From: Heloderma charlesbogerti
Lineage: Eukaryota; Chordata; Lepidosauria; Squamata; Helodermatidae
Assembly (NCBI GenBank): GCA_026122225.1
Contig: JANEZZ010002705.1
Span: 1,045,001-1,109,000, forward strand
Reading direction: 5' to 3'
DNA length: 64,000 nt
The position numbers and the translations under genes are program-made. Shown piece after piece: positions 32,582 to 44,500 of the stretch. The notes under the pieces are model-generated. The model was not told the origin of the DNA and did not search any database. It was given only the letters and a program-made list of their open reading frames with translations. Position 1 is the first letter of the stretch. Every line of letters begins with the position of its first letter.

Positions 32582-35500
32582 GTGAGCGAGAATTAAGGAA
32601 TAATCACAGGTGACTTCAGAGACATTATGAAAAGGTGACGGAACTGCTCCCAAAGGTTATGCTAATTTAGACTGGTTGAATCAAGGGCATGAAATGTGAA
32701 GATATATAAGAACTTAAGGAGAGCCCTGCTGGATCAGACAAAAGGGCCATCTAGTCTAGTGGTGCAGAACCTCAATCCAGTCCCAATACAGCCCTTCAAG
32801 GTTCGACAGATTGTCACATTCCTTCATCCTCTCCCCTCACAATTAACATGCTCCAGGAAACAAGGCTTCGAGCTACACTACTTTATTAGTTAATGACACA
32901 CTTCTTTACAAATGCAGATTCTAGGAAACTCTCAGACTGCAACGAAACAGCTAATCCACACATCTACGAATATCAATAGAGGAGACTAAGTGGAAGTTAG
33001 AGAAGCTGCCAGCAGCCTGGGCAAGAACTTCTCAGCCAGACTAGCTTCGCAGGGATGCCCCTCCCTTTGGGTGGCTCCCTGCTATGTAGGTTTTCACGAG
33101 TGGCCAACCTGGCGGAGCGTCTGAGCCCTGCCTCTAACTGTTCCTGCTTCGCTCTGCAAGGGATCCTAGCATCCCTCAAGTCACGCCCCTTGCCCTCCTC
33201 CTCCTCTGAAACCTGGGTGAGCTGCCTATGTGTCAAGGTCTTGGGAAAAAAGTCTCACCATATCTGAGCTCACTAGGGAGGGTGCCTCCCCCTGTTCTGG
33301 CTGTCCCCATTCTGAATCTGAGCTGCCAGACATCTCCACATGCTCAGATTCTTTCCTGACACAGATAGACATTTCCCCTCCCCCTGGGCCCACCCCCTTT
33401 CCCCCAGCTACCAATCATTTGGTGTTTTTTGTACAGTCCCCGCCCCCCAAGTCTAAAATGTTGAAATGGCTCCTCTAAGGCTTAATTTACTGGCAGTAAG
33501 AGCTTTAAGCTAAAATATTCTGGTATTGGGGTTATTCGGGCTTCCATCACTTCTTCCATCAGCTCCACCCTCTTTTGCCCCAATTTGCTGCCCCACCCTC
33601 TTTTGCCCCAATTTGCTGCCCCACCCTCTTTTGCCCCAATTTGCTGCCCCACCCTCTTTTGCCCCAATTTGCTGCCCCACCCTCTTTTGCCCCAATTTGC
33701 TGCCCCACCCTCTTTTGCCCCAATTTGCTGCCCCACCCTCTTTTGCTCCAATTTGCTTAGTTTTGATAAGGCTGTTGCTTCATGTCTCTTCAGACAACAC
33801 CCTGGGGAAAATGGAACCTCTTCCACACTGATACTAAAGTATAGGAGCTCATTATCCCTTGCATTTGATCACCTTACCTGAAATACCTGGAATATCATTC
33901 TGTCTCCTATTTGGTTTTTATGTGCAAGTGGCTAACCCAGGCTGCCTTTAGACTAAAGTTAAAAAGATTGTTCATTAGTTCCAGATCTTTTTGAGACAAA
34001 ATAAGCAGAAAATACCTCTATATGTGCCCTGGAGGTTAAAGATGTCATGAAAGGGACCTGCGAACGTCCATGACCGAGCAATCTCGATAGCAGGATAAAA
34101 GTTCCTTGTGAAGGAGCCCCCAGTGATCCCAGTTTCTTCTTTCCACAGCCTCTCCCCACCCAAAAACACACAACAAACCCTCCCCCAAAATACTCTGTCC
34201 CGAATAACTCCCAAAGGATATGCTTCCGTGTCAGTGCTTTTATGAGGTTATCTACTTTTGTCTGGAACTTTACAATGGCTTCGCAGTCACATGGATCTTC
34301 TTCTGTGGAAGAGAAAATAAAATGGTTCAATGAAGCAGACTACAACTCCCAGAAAATACCCCCCACCAAAAAAAATAATAACCGAAAAGCTGCAAAATGG
34401 CAAAAGCAGCACCAAACAATTGGCAGGATCGATATTGCAGCTAAAATGATTGGGAAATAAAGGGGATTTTGCCTGGAACCAAAAGGACAAGAAAGCAGGG
34501 GCCAGGTAATCCTCCCTGGGGAGAACGTTCTGCAACTGGGGTGCCATCACTGAAAAGGCCTTCTCTCTGGTAGCCTCACCTCAGGTGGTGGAAATCTGAG
34601 GCCTTCTACTGCAGATTTAATGTATGGGTACAAACATATGGAAACAAGATTGTAAAAATAATGCCACAACATGCTGCCATGAAGGTCACCGTTCCTCCAT
34701 CATTGTGTCTCAATCTTTCTCAGAGAAAGAGGTTGAGTTAAATGAATTTCCCTTGAGACCCATACTGCCCCACCAATCGACTTTATGAGTTTGCAGCGCT
34801 GTCAGGCTGTACTGCTATCATGGTTGTTATATCACACTGTTTGCCAGGGCAGTAGGTTACAAGGTCATAGAATCATACAATAATAGGGTTAGAAGGGACC
34901 TACAAGACCATCAAGTCCAACCCCCTGCTCAATGCAGGAATCCAAGTCAAAGCATCCCTGACAGATGGCTCTCCAGCTTCATCTTGAATGCTTCCAGCGT
35001 GGGAGAGCCCACCACCTCCCTAGGTAATTGGTTCTATTGTCGTATTGCTCTAACAGTCAGGAAGTTTTTTCTGATGTTCAGCCAGAATCTGGCTTCCTGT
35101 AACTTGAGCCCATTATTCTGTGTCCTGCACTGTGGGATGATCGAAAAGAGATCCTGGCCTTCCTCTCTGTGACAGCCTTTCAAGTACTTGAAGAGCGCTA
35201 TTCTGTCTCCCCTCAGTCTTCTCTTCTCAAGGCTAAACATGCCCAGTTGTTTCAGTCTCTCTTCATAGGGCTTTGTTTCCAGTCCCCTGATCATCTTTGT
35301 TAGAATCATAGAATAGTAGGGTTGGTAGGGGCCTATAAGACCATCGTCCAACCCCCTGCTCAGTGCAGGAATCTAAGTCAGAGCATCCCTGACAGATGGC
35401 TGTCCCAGCCTCGTCTTGAAAGCCTCCAGTGTGGGAGAGCCCACCACCTCCCTAGGGAATTGGTTCCATTGTCGTATTGCCCAGTTCTTTCAGTCTCTCT

Positions 35501-38500
35501 TCATAGGACCTTGTTTCCAGTCCCCTGATCATCTTTGTTGCCCTCCTCTGAACCCTCTCCAGTTTGTCTGCATCCTTCTTAAAGTGCGCTGCCCAGAACT
35601 GGACACAGTACTCCAGATGAGGCCTAACCAATGCTGAGTAGAGGGGAACGAGTTCTGAGCTCGTGCTGTCGATGCCATGCACACAACCTCACTTACCAAT
35701 ACAGATTTTACTTTGTAGTTTCTTCCCAATTTGGCTGATGGTTCTGAAATCAGCAGTGTAGAAATAATGCTCTGCGACTGGTTCGGAGGCTATTTCTTTA
35801 AGTTCATCTTCAACAGCATTGCCCACTCCAACAGCAAACATCTTGTAACCTGAAACAAACAAGAACTGATCATCTGCCTGTTGTCATCTCTGCAAAAGGC
35901 TTGCATTCCCTTCTTTACATTGAGTTTGAATGTAAGAAGTGCCACCTGCAACAACATTTTGCAGGGTAGAATGCTCCAGTTCATTGCTTCAGCCAGCCAT
36001 GCTCTGCACCATCACACTCCATTCCATTTTCCCTTCCGCCTACTTTTTTTTCCCTCCAACAGTCAGTCAAGCATTCCATGGCCACTGAGCCATTGTCCTC
36101 ATTGGTTTGTTTTTAGGTTTCCCCCGCTTAGAGTTGCCTTGCTAAATACATTCTGTACTTCTGCAAAACTTGGGTCTCCCCAAGCCTGCTGATACCTCCC
36201 TCTTGTGCACGGATGGTGCTATTTTGACTACATAAGCACCGGCACTCACAGCCTGAACTTCAGAAATAGAGGGAATGATGATTATTCTGATTCAAGGAAG
36301 CTATGGGTGCATGAAGGTGAAAACTGCACATAAAGCAGGAGCACTCTTTCATACAGAAAATCAGAAGTGCTTTGTCAGTTTAGACTAAAAGTCCATTTTG
36401 TTTAAACTATAGTTTGTTGAAACTAGCCATGATCATACTCCCATTTATGATTCTGGCTTCTTCTTTTTTTAACTAACCACAGTTTAACCTAATCAGAGTT
36501 TCCCCAATTCAGATGTAACAATGAAGTCTGATTAGTTACTCCAAGAAGTGAATGCTTCTAATCTACTTGCAGTCATGCCAGGGGAGGCGGGAGGAACAAG
36601 CAACCTTGCGTCTTGCTTCTGCTCATTCACATAGCACTAAACCAGAGGTGGGCAACTTGTGGCCTTCCATATGTTGATGGACGGTGACTCCCATCATCCT
36701 TCAGTATTGGCTATGTCAGCTTGGGCTGATGGAAGCCACAGTCCAACAACGTTTGGAGGACCACAAATTGCCCACCCCTGCACTAAGTTTTAGTCACATT
36801 TCTGAAGCCAGATCTGAACCTGGTTTTATATCCTGGTTCGTAAACAGAGAACAAACCATAGTTTTCTGGCTGGGATGCAATGGAAACTGATTTAATGAAG
36901 CCCAGAAGTCTTGAATTTCAGCACATGAGAGAAAGGAGGAGGGAAGGGGGAATACACAAGCACAATGCTTGTTCTCTGACTAATAAATCATGATTTATTA
37001 TGATAAAGAGCGGTATCCAACTGTGTCATTCCACTAACACAAATTACATTGCGCTAGTGGAAATTAGGTTCCAAAATAAGCACAAGAGGGGAAGCCAACT
37101 AAAGTTACATTTCCACAGGAACGTGGTTGTGTAAGCAGTTGAGCATTACGCTTGCACCATCCATTGTGCAACTGGTTGCACATTAGGCTTGTGCAACACA
37201 TTGCATAACCAGTTGTGCATTATGCTCACACAAGCGGTTGTGCATTACGCTCATGCAAGCAGTTGTGCATTATGCTTGTGCAACCAATTGTGCAACTGGT
37301 TCTGCATTATCCTTGTGAAACCCATTGTGCAACCCGTCGTGCATTACACTTGCCCAACTGGTTGTGCATTACACTTGCCCAACCAGTTGTGCAAGTGGTC
37401 GCACAATGTGTTGCGCACGCGTAACGCATAACTCTTTGCACAATGGAAAGATTCAGCAGAGCTCCACTGGCACTATTTGAGTTTGTGGAATGACACAGTT
37501 GGGTTCTGCCCTGAGAATGTTGCATCTGAATCGGGCTACTGTAAAACAACGGTACCAATACCTGAAAGCCTACCTAGTTCTTTGGCTTTTTTGGTAGCAT
37601 CGTTGATGTAATCTTGTGACCGGCCATCAGTAAATACAATGGCTACCTTCGGAACTCCAGGCCTTGCTCCACTGGAGATGGCAAAGGAATTGTCCACTAG
37701 ATATTTCAAAGCTTGTCCAGTCATGGTGCCTTTCTCCATGTAGGACATCCTTCTCACTGCTGCTTTGATGTCCTTCTTGTTCTTGAATTGCCCCAGTGGG
37801 AATTCCTGCTTGACTGAACTAGAATACTGGACCAGGCCCACATGTGCGTTTCTGTCTGACACATCCAGAGAATCCACGATCTGGTTGATGAATCTCTTCA
37901 CCAGCTCAAAGTTCTCAGGCCTCACACTCTTTGACCCATCAATCAGGAAAACAAGATCAGTGGCAGACCCTCCACTACAGGCTGGGGAGAAGCAAACAGC
38001 CGAAACAAAACAAAACAAAGAACAGGAGCTGAAATAGTCACCTCTTTATTTAAATAATTTTAAAAAACCACTTTTTCAAGACTGAACCAAACCATACTTT
38101 TTCCAGTGAAGGAGGGAAATATATTGCTAGATTTTTTTAACCACTTCAAATAATAATAGCTGCAATTGATTGGGATATAAATGAATCAAACCAATTTAAA
38201 GTATAAAGAAAATGTTCCATTTCTAACTGGTTTGATCATATAAGCATAAGAGCCTTGCTGGATCAGACCAAAGATCCATCTAGCTCATTTATTTATTTAT
38301 TTATTTATTTATTTAAAAATCTAGTCCGTGCTTTATCCAGAATAGGTTCCAGAGCAGTGTACAGCCACAAATATTCAAAATTACAAGTACAATACTATAA
38401 AAACAAAACACTTAACTATCATAATAATAAAGACTGAGAGGCTACAAGCAATAAAATAAGATGATCTTATCTGTGGCAGAAGCAATACCATCAATTAAAT

Positions 38501-41500
38501 TGTCTGGGCAAATAAAAATGCATTGAGCTGGTACGAAAAGACTGTAATATTATTTTGCCCTTTCCATTATCTGCTTTGGATTGCAGGCTTCCTGAGGTCC
38601 TGTTCTATTGACAATCTGTGCCATTGGTATGTACAGACAGGTTTAGTCAGTTTTGCTGTTTAGCCCTGTAAGTATTGTTTTGAAACCTTGCTCTGTTTCT
38701 TTTGCTTTGAAATTGAGGGTGCTGGCTGGGCCCTTGTTTCATAAGCCTTAAAGGTGTACTGTAAGGTCTGAGAGTCGCCTGGCTCAGGCTGAGTTGGGCG
38801 TAACGGGTGGTGGCAACCTATCTTTCTGGGTTGGTGTTTAGTCTGAGCAACATTTTGTCCCTGTCTACACTGTTTGGAGTTAGGGTACCCCCCCCTTCCT
38901 CCCTTCAGCATCAGTTGAACTTCCTTGGGGAGGGTGCTCCAAAATCAGGGGGCCACCACAGAAAAGGCCGTCCTCCATATATGCATGATGCACTTCTCTT
39001 ACTGATGGTACTTGCAGGAGGACTTCACCTGACAATAGGAATATACGAGCAGGTTTATGTGGGAGGAGGCACTCCTTCAGGTACCTATGCCATCACCAAA
39101 TCGTGTGGCAGCAAATTTCATAAATTGATTACACCCTGGATAAAGAAGTATTTCATTTTGTCTGTCCTGAGCCTCCTGCCAATCAGTTTCACTGGGTGAT
39201 CCTCAATTCTAGCATTATGAGAGAGGGTGAACAACTACTCTTTATCCACTTTCTATATATTGTGCATAATCATAAAAAAACAAAAACAAAAAAAACCTCT
39301 ATAATGTCCTAATATACTTTCAGTTTCCTTTTTTGCCTAAACTCAAAACCCTGAATGCTTTAGCACTTTTTTTCATAGGATGGATTCCCTCACCCCACCC
39401 TGTGTGTTTCCTTGATAGTTTGGTTGCCATTTTTTTGCACCTTTCTTGAATTCCCACCAGCAAAGGAAATATCCATGAAAAGGTCAATTTTCAATCATAC
39501 TCTGCAATAGTGGTAACTGTTTGAAAATTACTGTGAAACATTTGTGTGTGTTTTAAAAATATCTTCTCCGGTGGGAATTTATTGGGAACTTCAGAGTTCC
39601 TGAGAGCATCTAAGGATGTTTTCACAGGTCCTTGCTTTCTGTATTAACCCCTACACTGGTCAGAATGCTCATGTGCATTACAAATGCCTCTCTCAGGACC
39701 TAACTAAATGTGATGTGATGCCATTCTCTCAAACAGCAATCGTGTGATTTGATTTATTTGATTTTTTAAAAAAATAGCAGTCATGGGGCCAATCCAGATT
39801 GGGACCCTTGCAGGGGATAGGGGAACTTCAACTGGAATCCCATCAGGATTGAAACCACTACACTTTCTGTGTTTGGATGAAAGCTTCCATTGGTGCATGT
39901 TGTTGTTGTTCAGTCGTTGAGTTGTGTCCGACTCTTTGTGACCCCATGGACCATAGCACGCCAGGCCTTCCTGTCCTCCGCTCTCTCCCGGAGTGTGCTC
40001 AAGTTCATTTGGTGCACGTAGGGCCTGTCTTTTCAGTGCAAATAGCGATGTTGGGCAGGGTGGGGGAAATCTGCTAATGCTGATGGTGTCATATCTGGCT
40101 TAACTCTTTCACTTAACAAGGAGACATTCAGATGTGCAAGCACAAGAGATGCCCAAAGGCTATGTAAGCTTCAAGTGTGAAAGTGGTCTGTGTGTTCTCT
40201 TTGGCTGTGCAAGAGGTTCACCATTTGTCCTCAGAAAGGAAACGGGAGAGAGGCATTTTAATTGGCATGCACTAGAGAGTTCAGACAAACTGTGGCAAAT
40301 TCTTAAAGAGATGAGAGTACCAGACCACCTTACCTGTCTCCTAGGAAACCTGTACAAGGGTCAAGAAGCAACAGTAAGAACTAGACATGGAACAACCGAT
40401 TGGTTCAAAATTAGGAAAGGAGTACGACAAGGCTGCGTATTGTCGCCCTGCTTATTTAACTTATATGCAGAGTACATCATGAGAAATGCCGGGTTGGATG
40501 AATCAGAGGTCGGAATTAAGATTGCTGGGAGAATTATCAACAACCTCCGATATGCAGACAATACCACCCTAATGGCAGAAAGCGAAGAGGATCTAAAGAG
40601 CCTCTTGTTGAGGGTGAAAGAGGAGAGTGCAAAAGCTGGTTTGAAACTCAACATTAAAAAAACGAAGATCATGGCATCTGGCCCCATCACTTCCTGGCAT
40701 ATAGAAGGGGAAGAAATGGAAGCAGTGACAGATTTTACTTTCTTGGGCTCCAAGATCACCGCAGACGGTGACTGTAGCCATGAAATTAAAAGACGCTTGC
40801 TCCTTGGGAGGAAAGCTATGGCAAACCTAGACAGCGTAGTAAGAAGCCGAGACATCACCTTGCCGACAAAGGTCCGTCTAATCAAAGCTATGGTTTTCCC
40901 AGTAGTAATGTATGGCTGTGAGAGCTGGACTATAAGGAAGGCTGAGTGCCGAAGAATTGATGCTTTCGAACTGTCGTGCCGGAGAAGACTCTTATGAGTC
41001 TCCTGGACTGCAACGAGGTCAAATCAGTCAATCCTAAAGGAAATCAACCCTGAGTGCGCATTGGAAGGACAGATACTGAAACTGAAGCTCCAATATTTTG
41101 GCCACCTAATGCGAAGAGAAAACTCCCTGGAAAAGACCCTGATGCTGGGAATGACTGAAGGCAAAAGGAGAAAGGGACGGCAGAGGATGAGATGGCTAGA
41201 TAGCATCACCAATGCAATGAATATGAACTTGAGCACGCTCCGGGAGAGAGCGGAGGACAGGAAGGCCTGGCGTGCTATGCTCTATGGGGTCACAAAGAGT
41301 CAGACACAACTTAACGACTGAACAACAACAAGAGAGTTCAGAAACTGGTCCAACCTCCTTCTCTTTTTTTCTTTTTTGTGTTACGGAATTTTCCCAAATC
41401 TCAGCTTTTAAAAACTGAGTTGGCTGTATTTGATCTCTTGGATTCTCCTCCTAGTCCTGCTGCTGACTAGATGCTTAGTTTACTCAAGGAGCTCATATAT

Positions 41501-44500
41501 TTCAGTGGATCCCTTGTTCTGCCAGTGGCAGCCAGAGCACAGTTTTAAACAGTGCAATCTGTACACCCCAGTTGCTTTCCTGGCTCTCTGGAGGCCATCA
41601 GGGAAGGTTAGTTAAGGACTGAAGAAGTGACGCAAGCAACGCATTTATGCGGAGGCGGTGGAGAGAGTGCAGTGCCCTGGGCAGAATATTCAGGCAGCAG
41701 GCCCAGGGCCCTGTAAGAATGGACCAATTGTTATCACTTTCTTTCTAGTGTGAGCCTTAGTCCACCCTCCCAGCTGCTCTCCCAGCACATAGAAGACCAA
41801 TGAAGATGATGTTAAGAAGCACAGAACTGATGTAAGTGGTTCACTCCGAGGGACAGGCCTGATGCCTGGATGTGTTCCAGATGCACCCAATCTCATCTTA
41901 TCTAAGAAGCTAAGCAGGGTCAGCCCTGGTTTGTACTTGGATGGGAGACCTGGGAATCAGGCTTCCTGCACTGAGCAGAGGGTTGGACTCGATGGTCTTG
42001 TAGGCTCCTTCCAACCCTATGATTCTATGATCTCACTCATGCGGGGAGCCGCGCTTTCCCTGCAAGGCTGCGCCACTCATGAGCTTTTAGTGTGATTCTC
42101 CAGTACAGCCCCTCTTGATGCTCCCCCCACATCAAGAAACCATTGGGAAAGGTGGATTCAGGAGTATGCAAATGAGTGAGCAAGGATGACTCCATCATAC
42201 CACATCCTATCATCTTCAGGACTATTATCTGGCTCCATCCTTAGCAGACAGAGGCCGGGTAGCACAGGAAGCACAATGGGGCACCTGTCTACATCCTGGC
42301 ACCACCAACTTCCTGCTGTCTTCCTCTGCCCTTGGTGGCTCCACTGCCAGTTCCACTGTCAATGGCAGCACCACCTCCTCCTCCTCCTCTCTCTGACTGT
42401 GGTTTGTGCGGAGGTCCACCCACATAATGGACCTTTAGAGGGAGAAAGGGCAGGAGGGTGAGAGAAAGGGCAGGAGAGTGAAAGAAAGGGCAGGAGGGTG
42501 AGAGGGAGGGGGTCCACCCTCATAATGGACCTTTAGAGGGAGAAAGGGCAGGAGGGTGAGAGAAAGGGCAGGAGGGTGAGAGGGAGAGGGTCCACCCACA
42601 TAATGGGCGTTTAGAGGGAGAAAGGGCAGGAGGGTGAGAGAGAGGACCTGTGGCTGCCCTTGCCCATACAGTTCCCACAGGCATCATGGGGGGGATCATG
42701 AAATGGAGCTGGCCCTGATTAGATACAACTAGGACTTCTAGGAAGTAGCAATGAGAACTTCCCTATCCTTTGGAGTTGTGAAGGGAGACAGTTCAAGAGA
42801 GATCCAGAGGAAGGGGGTGTGGGCTTCTCAGAGACCCCAAAGGTCCAGATTGAGACCCCAGGAGGGCAGGTTCCCCCCCCCCGGGCCTGAGGTCCTATAC
42901 CCTTGATTTACACAATGTGGAATGAACATTGGTCCACGTTCGCCAAGTCTGAAAAAGGATTATTTACCACTGCAAGTTTTCCCATCAGTGTTGAGCATGA
43001 ACCCTTGTTTACAAGCACAGGTATATGAAGCCTCTGTACTGACACAGATCTGCTGGCAGTCATGGTCTCCCGTGGCACACAGGTCAGACACAGCTGTAAA
43101 ATAATAACATACGGTGTTCACATATATCAGGATTTCAGAGTACACAAACAGGACCTGATTCTAGCTCCTCTTTTTCAAGTTGCACAGTATACATCTCCTT
43201 CCTTTAAGATCTGAGCATAGCATATACATAACATAGAGAAAAAAAATATTTCCCAGTACTCTGATACTCTTATAGGATGGCAACAAAACTGGACTAAATA
43301 TCTGCAGCAATTATCTACCATACCCACCAAAACAGGGTGCAAGAGAGCATTGCATCCCACAGCCCTTATAGTATGGTGACCTGTGGGTTACTGTAAATTG
43401 TGATCAATGATGAATCGGAACAAAGGAGTCATCTGATTTCTTCATGCATCTTGATCAGAGTGTAACATGGGCTTGTTTGTTTTTTTCAGTTTCTGAAGTC
43501 ATGGGTGAATTGGATTGGGACTGTGGTAGTGGAGGAAGGGCTTAAACCTTTGCCCCCACTCTGCAATTTTCCTTTTTAAAAATCACCTGCTGAAGCTGCT
43601 ATTCACCCTACAGGGGAAAATATAACAGTTTCTGGAAGTAATATAAATACAGCGGGGGGGGGAATTAAACTGTTTTTTAACTGTTTTATTGTTTTAGATT
43701 TTAATTGGTATTAGCTTGTTCAATGGTTTAATATGATTTAGCTGTTTAAATTATTTATTGTTTTATACTGTTTAAATTGATTTTATCTGTACACTGCCCA
43801 GATATCTTAATGATATTGGGCAGGATACAAATGTTTTAAATAAATAAATAAATCAGTACCATATGGGTACCAATAGGTTTTTTCACTGCAGGACATCTTT
43901 AGAGGGCCAGTTCGATTGGGAAAATGGCATGGGAGGTGAAGGCTTGACCCCACCCTCCAGATATTTTTGTTTAAAACAGGAAATCCTAAGCTCAAACTCT
44001 ACACATTATAGAGATCCACGTTTTCCACCCACATTTTTTTTAAAAAGCTGCAATCAGCTTTGGCAGAGAGTAAACGAGTGCAAAGGAAAGGTGGACAGGG
44101 AGATGTTCTTGAATCCTTTCCTCCTTAATCTGCTTTTTCACCTGTAGGTGGAATGATACAGCAGCTCTGTCTTTCTCTCAATGCACAGGGATGGGAGAAC
44201 CAGGGAGGCTTGAGCTGGCTGAAATTCTCCAAATTTAAAGCTCAGTGCAGATCGTTCTCAATTGCAACCTGTTTTTCAGTCCTTTCGAATTGGGAAAGTT
44301 GCACATTTTGAGTAAATTACGCATTTTCATGTGCACATTTTGCAAACATAAGTACAAGTTTGGAAATTTGTGAGCATTTTCAGAGAATGTGTGCTCCTGT
44401 TCATGTTCAGGGTTGTGAATGGGGCATTTTCAAGTGACTTGCGAACTGAAATTAAATGTTCACCCATCCCCACCCATGCATGAATGAAAAGGGGGAACAA

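Larger units (their letters stand above)
32582..34221 (-). other. MATN1: MATN1 intron 7, U12-dependent AT-AC intron
   Basis: This 1,640-base intron starts ATATCCTT and ends AC. It carries TTCCTTAAT, a near-perfect U12 branch site, at 32600-32592, about ten bases before the 3' end. The last intron of cartilage matrix protein is one of the classic AT-AC introns, so this matches established knowledge. The intron has absorbed a solo LTR (32812-33361), part of another repeat (32700-32760) and a hAT fragment with a 28-bp minisatellite. Confidence 0.93.

Noticed and set aside
33571..33765. CRISPR-like array
   Set aside because: The 28-bp units are contiguous with no unique spacers, and the window is vertebrate DNA.
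33482..33881. Long proline/cysteine-rich and glycine-rich open frames on both strands
   Set aside because: They are read through the 28-bp minisatellite. A unit not divisible by three keeps all frames open and no domain is present.
37189..37558. Cysteine-rich repeat frames
   Set aside because: They are produced by the 25-bp tandem units of the foldback in MATN1 intron 5.
40134..40285. BovB frame start at 40134 as a real start codon
   Set aside because: The target duplication places the insertion at 40286, so the upstream codons are host intron sequence that happens to be open.
41882..41958. Functional 5S rRNA gene
   Set aside because: Only the internal part of 5S is present, with substitutions, and it runs into a CR1 tail. 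It is a SINE.
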